This document shows positions 8,125-16,834 of a stretch of DNA of 64,000 nucleotides, piece by piece. Numbering within the stretch: position 1 is the first letter of the stretch; each line of letters starts with the position of its first letter. The notes below the pieces were generated by a model, which saw nothing but the letters and a program-made list of their open reading frames with translations, was not told where the DNA came from and did not search any database. Source of the DNA: Fontibacillus puldeungensis (lineage in GTDB: Bacteria; Bacillota; Bacilli; Paenibacillales; Paenibacillaceae); contig NZ_JBHTLM010000011.1 of assembly GCF_042678945.1 (NCBI RefSeq), positions 1 to 64,000 of the forward strand, in the 5' to 3' direction. Position numbers and translations under genes: made by a program.

Positions 8125-8865
8125 ATGGATTACAGCAACAAAGTAGTTTTAGTGACAGGCGGGGGAACGGGGATTGGGAGAGCGACCAGTCTTTTGCTCG
8201 CTGAGCGGGGGGCAACCGTGGCCGTAAACTACTCGCGGTCCAAAGCCGAGGCGGAGGAGACCGTCTCTCAAATCAATGAATCCGGCGGAAAGGCGATGGC
8301 GATCCGAGCCAATGTGTCTAAAGACAATGAAGTCAGGAAAATGGTAGAGGACATAGTCCAGAAGTTTGGGGTGATAGATTTCCTTGTCAACAACGCCAGC
8401 ATTACACGCTACATTCCGATGAATGATCTGGATTCGGTAACAGAGGAGGTGTGGGATGAGCTTTTTGCGGTAAACGTCAAAGGGATGTTCAACTGTGCGC
8501 GTGCGGTTGTGCCCTACATGAAAGCCCGGAAACAAGGGGCCATCGTAAATGTAGGAAGCATTGCGGGACTGACGGGAAAAGGCTCATCGCTGCCTTACGC
8601 CGTCTCCAAAGCGGCTGTACATGGTCTTACCAAGTCGCTGGCTCACGCCCTGGCGCCGGAAATCAGAGTGTGCAGTGTGGCGCCAGGTGCCGTTAAGACT
8701 AGATGGTGGGAAGGAAAAGAAGAGCAGATGCACTCGTTAATTTCTCATCTCCCGCTAGGGCGCATATCGACAGCCGATGACATTGCTGAGCTGATCTGCG
8801 CAGTGCTTGTACAACCTTCTCTTACAGGACAAGTTATCACAGTGGACAACGGCCAGACGTTATAA
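8125..8865 (+). CDS. Short-chain dehydrogenase/reductase (SDR)
   Basis: A 246-residue classical SDR that uses NAD(P)H. It has the nucleotide-binding VTGGGTGIGRA at residues 10-20, the structural VNNASITR, the catalytic Ser in VNVGSIAG, the Tyr and Lys of YAVSKAAVHGL, and a C-terminal LTGQVITVDNGQ as in FabG-like enzymes. An Arg-Ser pair after strand 2 (NYSRSKAEAEE) suggests a preference for NADPH. The substrate cannot be read from sequence. It is divergent from the LysR regulator with an operator-like palindrome between them, so it is likely induced by that regulator. Confidence 0.9.
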   Translation: MDYSNKVVLVTGGGTGIGRATSLLLAERGATVAVNYSRSKAEAEETVSQINESGGKAMAIRANVSKDNEVRKMVEDIVQKFGVIDFLVNNASITRYIPMNDLDSVTEEVWDELFAVNVKGMFNCARAVVPYMKARKQGAIVNVGSIAGLTGKGSSLPYAVSKAAVHGLTKSLAHALAPEIRVCSVAPGAVKTRWWEGKEEQMHSLISHLPLGRISTADDIAELICAVLVQPSLTGQVITVDNGQTL

Positions 8866-8882
8866 TTTTCCGATAGAAAATA

Positions 8883-8949
8883 GAGGGGCGCGAGCCTCAA
8901 AAGCTATGCCGCGAAAATAGCGGTAAAAAAGGGCCCTATTTAGGCCCTT
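8883..8949 (-). terminator. Three small hairpins; the last one is a minus-strand terminator candidate
   Basis: Three stem-loops follow each other: GAGG/CCTC at 8883-8898, CCGC/GCGG at 8909-8923 and AAGGGCC/GGCCCTT at 8929-8949. The last, read on the minus strand, is followed by TTTTTT, so it could end transcripts of the regulator gene that finishes at 9151. On the plus strand no T-run follows. Confidence 0.4.
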
Positions 8950-8970
8950 GCAGTAAATTTTGCTTAGATA

Positions 8971-9110
8971 GGGGAATAAAATGGACCTATTTCTGGATTA
9001 GGCCAGCCAAAGGGACGTTTTCCGAGGGTTGATCTGGGAATAAGGCCATTAGATTCCTCTATTTCTTAAGTTTTTAGTCAAATGGCTAAAATAGGTCCCA
9101 ATTTTACCCT
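8971..9110. repeat. Intergenic element bounded by imperfect inverted repeats
   Basis: GGGAATAAAATGGACCTATTTC at about 8972-8993 recurs inverted as CTAAAATAGGTCCCAATTTTACCC at about 9086-9109 with a few mismatches. The ends enclose about 90 bases without coding signs. This resembles a small non-autonomous or palindromic intergenic repeat. No other copy was noticed in the window. Confidence 0.45.
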
Positions 9111-9150
9111 TATAATAGTGTGGTTAAGTAAAAGTGATCTTCCTCAAGCT

Positions 9151-10068
9151 CTAATCCTCAATCACATCATACAGCACCCGGGCCAGCAGGTCCTGGCTGT
9201 AATTGCCAAAGTTCCTTCCGAAAATCGTAAGCCCGCGTTTATTGACCGACTCCTCGGTAACGGCCATCTTGAAGGTAAGTTCGCTTTTATAGTTGAGATT
9301 GATCTGATCCAGCGTCACGTCCGAAATTCGGCAGCCGTCGATGAAGCTACCCTCGTTGTTAATACGAATGAGCTTCAGCATGCCGTACTGATTTAAGTGT
9401 GGGGGCCACCAGTCCGGGTTGAACGTACCTCGCGCATCACCGAAATCCCCAGGACTCGTCCAGAAGCCGATTTCGACGCCGTTTAAATAGAAATAAATAT
9501 CGGACGGGTAATTATCGAGAAAACCCGGGGCTTCCGAACCCAGCTCCATTGAAAATTGAATTTCTCGAAAGGTTTGATTCGGCTTTAAATAATTCGGAAT
9601 GCGGTACTCCAAATATCCTTCGGCGAGCCAAATGATTTCCGCATCGATCCGCTGAGGATCAGCAAAGTAGCGAGGGTCATCAAAATCGCCGACAATGCTG
9701 TCCTTCGTAGCCAAACCGCAGGTGGGCGATGCTTGATAGTCACTGTAATGCCCGACCTGAATTTCTACTTCGTACAAGTTTTCAACTTCTTTACTACGCA
9801 GATCAATCATCAACTTATCTTTATTCAAAAAGCAAATCTTCTGAATGCCATGCTTGCCTACCGAGGTGTTAATCTCGATCAGCCCGCTTTCCTCTAGCTT
9901 CTTTACATGCATCGTGATGGCACCGTTGCTCAAGTTCAGCTTGTTGGCTAAATCGTTCAAGTTGAGTGCCTGGTTTTTGGCAAGCAATTCGAGGATTTGA
10001 ATCCTGATCTCGGAACTTAAGGCTTTAAAGATGTCGATTCCACTCATCAAATCCTTAATGTAAATCAT
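9151..10068 (-). CDS. ArsR-like winged-helix regulator with a large C-terminal sensor domain (paralogue 1)
   Basis: A 305-residue protein. Residues 5-75 form an ArsR-type winged helix (ALSSEIRIQILELLAKN; LSNGAITMHVKKLEESGLIE as recognition and wing). Residues from about 100 to 305 form a domain I do not recognise. It is rich in beta-type and aromatic sequence (GFWTSPGDFGDARG; FNPDWWPPHLNQYGMLKL) and looks like a jelly-roll that could bind sugars. That last point is inference. It is divergent from the arabinofuranosidase operon and almost identical to the protein at 20066-20983. The ATG at 10068 follows a weak AAGGGTG. Confidence 0.8.
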   Translation of the reverse strand: MIYIKDLMSGIDIFKALSSEIRIQILELLAKNQALNLNDLANKLNLSNGAITMHVKKLEESGLIEINTSVGKHGIQKICFLNKDKLMIDLRSKEVENLYEVEIQVGHYSDYQASPTCGLATKDSIVGDFDDPRYFADPQRIDAEIIWLAEGYLEYRIPNYLKPNQTFREIQFSMELGSEAPGFLDNYPSDIYFYLNGVEIGFWTSPGDFGDARGTFNPDWWPPHLNQYGMLKLIRINNEGSFIDGCRISDVTLDQINLNYKSELTFKMAVTEESVNKRGLTIFGRNFGNYSQDLLARVLYDVIED

Positions 10069-10439
10069 TTTAGGAACACCCTTCTTCCAAATATATAGTA
10101 CTTCATTTAGTTTAAGTAATTATAAATCAACTATACTATTTTATAAAGCTAATTAATCATATTAGCGTATATTTTTTGCTGGAGAGACGAAAACTATCTA
10201 TAAAAAATGATTTGAATTATAAAACACTGAAATAAACAGAGTCAAAATATGAGCTTTTGAAGTGATATTTCGATGATTTTTACCCAAATCAGCACAATTT
10301 TACAGTTTTATTTACAAAAACATAAAAAGGTTTAGTAAAATATATTTACAAGCAGACAATCATGTGTTAATTTATATTTGTAAGCGAATTCATTCATGTT
10401 CTATTAAATAAGTTTAAGTTTTATTGAAAATGGAAGGTG
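10069..10439. promoter_or_regulatory. AT-rich divergent promoter region of regulator 1 and the arabinan operon
   Basis: This 371-bp region is strongly AT-rich and shows no gene. It must hold the promoters of the minus-strand regulator and the plus-strand GH51 gene. The clearest signal is the cre-like box at 10379-10392, just after a TATATT that could be a -10 element. The second divergon (20984-21351) has the same layout. Confidence 0.6.
10379..10392 (+). promoter_or_regulatory. cre-like box TGTAAGCGAATTCA
   Basis: Matches the CcpA operator consensus TGWAANCGNTNWCA at 13 of 14 positions. It sits just downstream of a possible -10 (TATATT), which would suit catabolite repression. The identical 14 bases occur at 21285-21298 in the paralogous divergon, so the box might instead, or also, be bound by the paralogous regulators. 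Confidence 0.55.
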
Positions 10440-11960
10440 ATGAACTTGTCGTCAATAACACTGCGAGCAAAGATGGTTGTGGATAAAGCGTTTAAGATTG
10501 CTGAGGTAGATAAACGAATATACGGCTCGTTTATAGAGCATCTTGGAAGAGCGGTGTATGGGGGGATTTATGAGCCTTCTCATCCCACTGCGGACAGCTT
10601 CGGATTTCGTAACGATGTGAAGCAACTGGTTAAAGAACTGGATGTACCGATTATCCGTTACCCGGGTGGCAATTTTGTATCCGGCTATAATTGGGAAGAT
10701 GGAGTAGGTCCCGTAGAGTCGAGACCTAAACGTCTGGAACTAGCTTGGAGAACGGTGGAACCAAACTTCGTCGGAACAAATGAATTTTTTGAATGGGCTA
10801 AAGAAATTGATTCAGAAGTCATGATGGCAGTGAATCTTGGAACACGTGGTGTCGATGCCGCTAGAAATCTATTGGAATATTGCAACCACCCAAGTGGAAG
10901 CTATTGGAGCAATTTGAGACGGAGTCATGGATATGAGCAGCCGCATCGAATTAAGACCTGGTGCCTTGGCAACGAGATGGATGGTCCGTGGCAGATTGGG
11001 CAGAAGACGCCTCAGGAATACGGACGGCTAGCCTATGAAACCGCTAAAGCGATGCGCCTTGTAGATCCGAGTATTGAACTGGTTTCCTGCGGAAGCTCAA
11101 GTTCCTCGATGCCGACTTTCCCGGATTGGGAAGCCATAACGTTGGACCACACCTACGATGCAGTGGACTATGTTTCTCTACATCAATATTACGGCAATAA
11201 GGACAATGATACAGCGAATTATTTGGCAAGATCGATGGACATGGATCACTTTATTCGTACGGTTATATCTACCTGCGATTATGTGAAAGCTAAGAAGCGC
11301 AGCAAAAAGACGATGTATCTTAGCTTTGATGAATGGAACGTTTGGTATCACTCCAACAGTGCGGATGCCCAGATTGAGCCATGGAGCATTGCTCCACCGC
11401 AGCTGGAGGATATATATAACTTTGAAGATGCTCTGTTAGTGGGAAGCATGCTGATTACTCTACTCAAGCATGCTGACCGGGTGAAAATGGCCTGCATGGC
11501 CCAGCTAGTCAACGTGATAGCTCCGATCATGACTGAAAATGGAGGCCGGGCATGGAAACAGACGATTTTTTATCCATACCTGCATGTCTCTAAATTCGGA
11601 AGAGGGGTTTCCCTGCAGCCGATCGTCGATTCTCCGGTTTATGACGCTAAGGATTTCACGGATGTTCCTTATCTGGACAGTGCGGTTGTCTACAATGAAG
11701 CCGACGAGGAACTGACCATTTTCGCAGTCAATCGTCATCTGCAGGAAGCCCTGGATTTCGAATGCGACATCCGTAGCTTTGAGGGCTATCGCGTGACTGA
11801 GCACATTGTCATGGAGCACGAGGATTTGAAAGCGGTCAATACGGCTGATCAAGAAAATGTGAAACCCCATTCTAATGGAAGCGCAGCGTGCAGTAATGGC
11901 TTCATTAACGCCCGACTGTCCAAGGCTTCCTGGAATGTTATTACTTTGCGCAAGGTGTAA
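10440..11960 (+). CDS. Alpha-L-arabinofuranosidase, GH51 (first of two)
   Basis: About 506 residues with no signal peptide, so cytoplasmic. It removes terminal arabinofuranose from arabino-oligosaccharides. The GH51 fold is shown by YGSFIEHLGRAVYGGIYEP, PIIRYPGGNFVSGYNWEDG, the acid/base Glu in CLGNEMDGPWQIG (near residue 180) and the nucleophile Glu in SFDEWNVWY (near residue 299). The start is uncertain: GTG 10437, ATG 10440 or TTG 10446 all lie at a GGAAGGTGAT ribosome site, whose spacing best suits the TTG. It is only distantly similar to the GH51 at 16835, so the pair is not a recent duplication. It leads the arabinan operon. Confidence 0.92.
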   Translation: MNLSSITLRAKMVVDKAFKIAEVDKRIYGSFIEHLGRAVYGGIYEPSHPTADSFGFRNDVKQLVKELDVPIIRYPGGNFVSGYNWEDGVGPVESRPKRLELAWRTVEPNFVGTNEFFEWAKEIDSEVMMAVNLGTRGVDAARNLLEYCNHPSGSYWSNLRRSHGYEQPHRIKTWCLGNEMDGPWQIGQKTPQEYGRLAYETAKAMRLVDPSIELVSCGSSSSSMPTFPDWEAITLDHTYDAVDYVSLHQYYGNKDNDTANYLARSMDMDHFIRTVISTCDYVKAKKRSKKTMYLSFDEWNVWYHSNSADAQIEPWSIAPPQLEDIYNFEDALLVGSMLITLLKHADRVKMACMAQLVNVIAPIMTENGGRAWKQTIFYPYLHVSKFGRGVSLQPIVDSPVYDAKDFTDVPYLDSAVVYNEADEELTIFAVNRHLQEALDFECDIRSFEGYRVTEHIVMEHEDLKAVNTADQENVKPHSNGSAACSNGFINARLSKASWNVITLRKV

Positions 11961-11983
11961 TGACTTCGTTTGATGTAGTTTGG

Positions 11984-12053
11984 ACTAAAGTCCGCGAACC
12001 AGGCGGTTGAGATATGACATCTAGATTAGCTAGTTCGATGGACTTTAGTTCTT
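11984..12053 (+). terminator. Long hairpin between GH51 and the binding-protein gene
   Basis: ACTAAAGTCC (11984-11993) pairs with GGACTTTAGT (12040-12049), and a TTCTTTCT tail follows. The loop is about 46 bases. It may be a partial terminator or an intergenic repeat that sets relative expression of the next genes. Confidence 0.45.
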
Positions 12054-12088
12054 TCTATATATTTTGACCATTTTTAGGAGGGGTTAGG

Positions 12089-13480
12089 GTGTTAAAGACA
12101 AAAAATTGGGTTACGCTTCTATCGATTGTCCTCTTGTTGTCTACCGTGCTTGCTGGTTGCGGTGGTAATAATGGAGGAGCCAAAAATGCCGGTAAAACAA
12201 CGGAAGAGGGAGCATCAGGAGGAACTAAGGAATTAACCTTCATGTACCGTGGTGGTACGGATGAGCAGAAAGCCTATAGTGCCGTAGTTAAAAAGTTTGA
12301 AGAAGATCACCCTGGTGTTAAGGTCAAAATTGTGGTTACAGCGGCTGACCAATATGCAACAAAATTAAAAGCTGCAATTACAGGTAAAAAGCTGCCTGAC
12401 GTATTCTACTTTGAATCTGGGGACTTGAAGGCGTATTACTACAACGATATTTTGATGAACCTGACGCCTTACATTGAGAAAAATAAAGATATCGATTTGA
12501 ATAACATTTGGAAATATGGCGTGGACTTGTATCGTTATGACGGCAATATGGCGGGGCAAGGCGACATCTATGGTATGCCGAAAGACGTTGGACCGTTTGC
12601 GCTTGGATATAATAAGACTATGTTTGAAAAAGCGGGAATTCCACTTCCTGACAAGGACAAGCCTTACACTTGGCAAGAGTTCATTGATGTAGCGAAAAAA
12701 TTGACCAAAGATACGAACGGGGACGGAAAAGCTGATCAATTCGGGACAGGCTTTAACGTAAACTGGGTGCTTCAATCCCTCGTTTGGAGTAACGGAGCGG
12801 ATTGGCTTGATTCCTCAAAGCGGAAAGTAACGATCGACGATCCGAAGTTTGCGGAAGCCCTGCAATACTTTGCGGATATGCAAAATGTGTACAAGGTTAC
12901 CCCTTCTGCAGAAGATGCGCAAACCTTGGATACTTATCAACGCTGGATGAAAGGTGAGTTGGCTTTCTTCCCGGTAGGTCCTTGGGATATGAGCACGTAC
13001 GAGAAACTGCCGTTTGATTATGATTTGATGCCTTATCCTGCAGGTTCTACAGGTAAATCGGCAACATGGACCGGATCCCTCGGTATCGGTGTTTCCAGCA
13101 AAACGAAATATCCAGAGGAAGCGGTTGCCCTGGTTAACTACCTGACGGCTTCCAAAGAAGGCATGAAGATGCTTGTTGATGCAAAAGTTCAAATTCCTAA
13201 CATGCTTGACATGGCGAAGGAATGGGCAGCAGATACTTCGACTAAACCGGCTAACAAACAGGAATTCCTTGATGTAGTAGGTGAGTACGGAAGAGTATTG
13301 CCAGGTCACTACACTTGGACTGCGGAATGGTATGATTTGTTCTTTACCGACATTCAACCTGTGCTTGACGGTAAAATCACGGCTGCTGACTACGTGAAAC
13401 AGGAACAGCCGAAGATGCAGAAATTGCTGGACAAAGCTATCGAACAAGAAGAAAAAGCTAAAGCTAAAGGTAAGAAATAA
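12089..13480 (+). CDS. Sugar ABC transporter substrate-binding lipoprotein
   Basis: A 463-residue family-1 solute-binding protein. It has a signal peptide of hydrophobic residues LLSIVLLLSTVLAG with the lipobox LAGC, so it is anchored to the outer face of the membrane. A low-complexity linker follows, then a two-lobed binding domain (LPDVFYFESGDL; GIPLPDKDKPYTWQEF; FPVGPWDMSTYE). It starts with GTG at 12089 after AGGAGGGG. With the two permeases downstream it forms an importer without its own ATPase; as is known for Bacillus, a shared MsmX-type ATPase elsewhere is expected. Context suggests arabino-oligosaccharides as cargo. Confidence 0.9.
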   Translation: MLKTKNWVTLLSIVLLLSTVLAGCGGNNGGAKNAGKTTEEGASGGTKELTFMYRGGTDEQKAYSAVVKKFEEDHPGVKVKIVVTAADQYATKLKAAITGKKLPDVFYFESGDLKAYYYNDILMNLTPYIEKNKDIDLNNIWKYGVDLYRYDGNMAGQGDIYGMPKDVGPFALGYNKTMFEKAGIPLPDKDKPYTWQEFIDVAKKLTKDTNGDGKADQFGTGFNVNWVLQSLVWSNGADWLDSSKRKVTIDDPKFAEALQYFADMQNVYKVTPSAEDAQTLDTYQRWMKGELAFFPVGPWDMSTYEKLPFDYDLMPYPAGSTGKSATWTGSLGIGVSSKTKYPEEAVALVNYLTASKEGMKMLVDAKVQIPNMLDMAKEWAADTSTKPANKQEFLDVVGEYGRVLPGHYTWTAEWYDLFFTDIQPVLDGKITAADYVKQEQPKMQKLLDKAIEQEEKAKAKGKK

Positions 13481-13515
13481 GGTAGCATTGAAAGGTTGAA
13501 CTAAAACCGGTGGAG

Positions 13516-13570
13516 ATGATGTTAGTTGCCAATGTTGCTATAACAGAGGGACTAACATCATTTTCATTCT
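13516..13570 (+). terminator. Intercistronic hairpin with T-rich tail after the binding-protein gene
   Basis: ATGATGTTAGT (13516-13526) pairs perfectly with ACTAACATCAT (13551-13561), followed by TTTCATTCT. It probably allows partial read-through, giving more binding protein than permease, as is common in sugar ABC operons. Confidence 0.7.
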
Positions 13571-13595
13571 GGTAATTGAATGAGAGGTGACGAGC

Positions 13596-14483
13596 ATGCA
13601 AGCTAAATCAAATCTGTATCGAAAAGAGAGAATATACGGATATTTATTCATTTTGCCACCGATTCTTGGCTTTCTTCTCTTTACATTGTTTCCTGTAGCC
13701 TATTCATTTTTCGGCTCATTGACCGATTGGGACGGCCTGGGAGAAATGGACTTTATCGGTTTAAGCAATTTTAAAGACCTGCTCACGGATGAGCTGTTTC
13801 ATAAGGCGGCATTCAATACATTATTTATGATGATCGGCATTCCGATTGGTCTCGTCCTTGCTTTGCTGATCGCATTGGGGCTTAACCGGGGAATCCCCGG
13901 CACCACAACATTTCGCGTCATTTATTACGTTCCCGTTATTTCATCTTTGGCGGCAATCTCCATTATGTGGAGCTGGGCATTCAACGGCGATTATGGTCTG
14001 GTCAATCAATTCCTCGATCTGTTTGGAATCAAGGGGCCTAACTGGCTCATGAATACACACACGGTTAAGCCTGCACTCATTATGATGACCGTTTGGAAAG
14101 GGCTCGGATATACCATGCTGCTCTATTTGGCCGCACTGCAAAGCGTGCCGCGTTCCTATTATGAAGCGGCCGAGCTTGACGGTGCCAGCGGGTTCAAGTC
14201 ATTCCGTCACATTACATGGCCTATGGTGAAGCCGGTTACTTTCTTCATTGTCGTAACGAACATTATCGGTGGATCGCAGATCTTTACAGAGATCAACATT
14301 ATGACGAGCACAGGGGGCCCAGAATACTCCTCTGCATCCGTCGTGTTCTATATTTGGCAAAAGGCATTCGATAACTTCCAGATGGGGTACGCGTCTGCAA
14401 TGGCCGTGGTTTTAGGCATATTCATATTTATCGTAACTTTGATCCAATTCAAAATGAACGAAAAGTCAAACTTCGATGTGTAA
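13596..14483 (+). CDS. Sugar ABC transporter permease (MalF-like)
   Basis: A 295-residue inner-membrane protein with six predicted membrane segments, beginning with YGYLFILPPILGFLLFTLFP. The cytoplasmic EAA loop (EAAELDGASGFKSFRHITWP), which contacts the ATPase, is intact near residue 190. The ATG at 13596 follows GAGAGGTGA; the frame is open 9 bases further to a GTG. It pairs with the next permease to form the membrane pore of the putative arabino-oligosaccharide importer. Confidence 0.92.
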   Translation: MQAKSNLYRKERIYGYLFILPPILGFLLFTLFPVAYSFFGSLTDWDGLGEMDFIGLSNFKDLLTDELFHKAAFNTLFMMIGIPIGLVLALLIALGLNRGIPGTTTFRVIYYVPVISSLAAISIMWSWAFNGDYGLVNQFLDLFGIKGPNWLMNTHTVKPALIMMTVWKGLGYTMLLYLAALQSVPRSYYEAAELDGASGFKSFRHITWPMVKPVTFFIVVTNIIGGSQIFTEINIMTSTGGPEYSSASVVFYIWQKAFDNFQMGYASAMAVVLGIFIFIVTLIQFKMNEKSNFDV

Positions 14484-14504
14484 TTGTTTAGGAAAGGAGA
14501 GAAT

Positions 14505-15353
14505 ATGAATATGTCACATTCGACGAGAATTAAGCTGAATAATACAATCATTTTCATCATTTTGGCCATCGGAGCTATTGCGATGATCGCACCGCTTCTA
14601 TGGATGCTCTCGACGTCTATTAAGCAAAAAATCGATGTGTTCGCATTGCCTCCAGTATGGATACCAAAAGATCCTCAGTGGGGCAAGTATGCTGAAATTT
14701 GGACGGCGGGTCCGCTGCTTAACGGGATTAAAAATAGTGTCATCATCGCGCTTTCCGTTACGGTCGTAGGAACCCTTACATCCAGTTTGGCCGCCTTTTC
14801 GTTCGCCAAGCTGAAATTTCCGGGTAAGAACGTAATTTTCCTCTTGTTGCTAACGGCTTTGATGATTCCATATCCTGCGGTTATGATTCCACAATTTATC
14901 ATGTTCTCGGAGCTTGGTTGGATTGATACGCTGCTTCCTCTTATTGTTCCGGGATTGTTCGGCAACATCGTAATGATCTTTTTCCTGCGTCAATATTTGA
15001 TCAGCGTGCCGAATGAGGTTTTGGAGGCCGCGAAAATCGACGGCAGTTCTTACTTCCGATTGTTCTCAACGATTACGTTTCCGCTAATCAAGCCGGCCGT
15101 TGCCGCTCAGCTGATTTTATGGTTCATGGCGATTTGGAACGATTATTTGGCGCCGATTATTTATCTAACCTCTCCAGAGAAGCAAACGCTGCAGCTCGTT
15201 ATTGCGAACTTTAACGCAACTTACGCGATTCAAACGGATTATCCGCTCATTATGGCCGCCTCCGTCATCGCGTTGCTGCCGGTTCTTACGATCTTCTTAG
15301 TGTTCCAGAAGCAGATCATCGAATCCGTTGCGATATCCGGGGTTAAAGGATAA
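14505..15353 (+). CDS. Sugar ABC transporter permease (MalG-like)
   Basis: A 282-residue inner-membrane protein with six predicted helices. It has an N-terminal IIFIILAIGAIAMIAPLLWM helix, the characteristic MalG-type STSIKQ segment after it, and the EAA loop EAAKIDGSSYFRLFSTITFP. It ends in VAISGVKG, the usual end of this family. The ATG at 14505 follows AGGAAAGGAGAG. It lies 21 bp after its partner permease, in the same operon. Confidence 0.92.
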   Translation: MNMSHSTRIKLNNTIIFIILAIGAIAMIAPLLWMLSTSIKQKIDVFALPPVWIPKDPQWGKYAEIWTAGPLLNGIKNSVIIALSVTVVGTLTSSLAAFSFAKLKFPGKNVIFLLLLTALMIPYPAVMIPQFIMFSELGWIDTLLPLIVPGLFGNIVMIFFLRQYLISVPNEVLEAAKIDGSSYFRLFSTITFPLIKPAVAAQLILWFMAIWNDYLAPIIYLTSPEKQTLQLVIANFNATYAIQTDYPLIMAASVIALLPVLTIFLVFQKQIIESVAISGVKG

Positions 15354-15378
15354 ACCAAACAGATCGGTTGTGAAAAAT

Positions 15379-16809
15379 ATGAAAAAACAGGTGGTGCTGC
15401 CGGGGATGTTATTGTTGCTAATGCTTGGAATGGGCGGATGCTCGGGAGATCGCACACCGGATCCCGTTTTTCCGGAGGCTCCCGAAACGACCGCGATGTA
15501 TGATACTTCGGTGCTTCATAACGAAGCAAAGTGGACGATTAACAATGCTCATGATCCCGGGATTATCAAGACGGATCAGGGTTATTACATCTTCTCCACG
15601 GACGTCAAGGTTGGTGGAGATCCACGGCCGGGGGTTATGGTCCGGAAATCGGATGACTTGATCTCATGGAAATGGGTGGATTATGCTTTACCGGGCATCC
15701 CGGAGGAAGCCTTGAAATGGACGGGGGCTACCAATCTATGGGCGCCGGATGTCGTAAAACACGAAGACACTTACCGTATGTATTATTCGGCTTCAACCTT
15801 TGGCAGCAGACAGTCCATGATCGGGATGGCGACTTCGAAATCCATCGAAGGGCCATGGGTGGACCAAGGGGCCGTCATTAAAACGAAAAACGATGACCCG
15901 ATTAACGCGATTGATCCGAACGTCATTGTCGATGCAGAGGGCAAGATGTGGATGGTCTATGGCTCTTTTTTCGGCGGGATTCATATTGTTGAACTGGACC
16001 CATCTACGGGAAAACCGAAAGAGCAAGGGTTCGGCCAGCTCATTGCGGCTCGCGACATGGCCACGGAGGATGGGGCGGTTGAGGGACCTTATATTGTGTA
16101 CAATGAAAAGTTCAAAAAATACTACCTGTTCGTATCCTACGATTCGTTGTTTGAGGATTACAATGTGCGTGTTGCGAGATCGGACTCGATTACCGGCCCT
16201 TACGTTGATTTCAACGGGCGGGAAATGACGGACACCAAACACGAGCCGCAATATGAGGTCGGAAACAAAATTTTGGGCGGCTACAAGTTTGGCGAAGATG
16301 AGGGCTGGGTCGCTCCTGGGCACAATTCAGTTCTAAAAGACGGAGAAAACTACTATATTGTACATCATGCCAGAGGTGAAGCCGATAAAAACTGGTCTTA
16401 CCTGCATGTGAGAAAAATCGTGTGGACCGAGGACGGATGGCCGGTAGTTTCGCCGGAACGTTATGCAGGAGAAAAACAGCAGGATATTCCGAAAAAGCTG
16501 CTGTCTGGAGAATGGGAGAGACTTGAGCACGATCCGTTTGTGGATGGGCAAGTGGAGTCTTCCAAGCTATCACTGCTTAGCGAGGGCAAGCTGGAGGGCA
16601 GTCGCGGCACCGGTACCTGGTCGTTTGACGGGAAGTACACCTTGACGTTGACCTGGGATGAACCGTCGGAAACCGGCGGCAAGGTGGAAAAAGTACAGCT
16701 GCTTCCTTCATGGGATTGGGAAAAAGGAGTACAGACCTTAGTCTTTACTGGTATGAGTGATAAAGGCATTGCCGTTTGGGGTAAGCAGATTTCTGCTGAA
16801 AGTAAATAA
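15379..16809 (+). CDS. Arabinan endo-1,5-alpha-L-arabinosidase, GH43, lipoprotein
   Basis: A 476-residue GH43 enzyme with an N-terminal lipoprotein signal (VVLPGMLLLLMLGMGGC), so it is probably tethered outside the cell, where it would cut arabinan into importable pieces. The five-bladed propeller shows the general base Asp in NNAHDPGII (residue 59), the pKa-modulating Asp in NAIDPNVIV (179) and the acid Glu in GAVEGPYIV (235). Residues after about 375 form the beta-barrel domain typical of this arabinanase group (GTGTWSFDGKYTLTLTW). GTG 15370 is an alternative start. It is the only exported enzyme of this locus. Confidence 0.9.
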   Translation: MKKQVVLPGMLLLLMLGMGGCSGDRTPDPVFPEAPETTAMYDTSVLHNEAKWTINNAHDPGIIKTDQGYYIFSTDVKVGGDPRPGVMVRKSDDLISWKWVDYALPGIPEEALKWTGATNLWAPDVVKHEDTYRMYYSASTFGSRQSMIGMATSKSIEGPWVDQGAVIKTKNDDPINAIDPNVIVDAEGKMWMVYGSFFGGIHIVELDPSTGKPKEQGFGQLIAARDMATEDGAVEGPYIVYNEKFKKYYLFVSYDSLFEDYNVRVARSDSITGPYVDFNGREMTDTKHEPQYEVGNKILGGYKFGEDEGWVAPGHNSVLKDGENYYIVHHARGEADKNWSYLHVRKIVWTEDGWPVVSPERYAGEKQQDIPKKLLSGEWERLEHDPFVDGQVESSKLSLLSEGKLEGSRGTGTWSFDGKYTLTLTWDEPSETGGKVEKVQLLPSWDWEKGVQTLVFTGMSDKGIAVWGKQISAESK

Positions 16810-16834
16810 AGAAATTGTATAAGAATGGGGTGAT

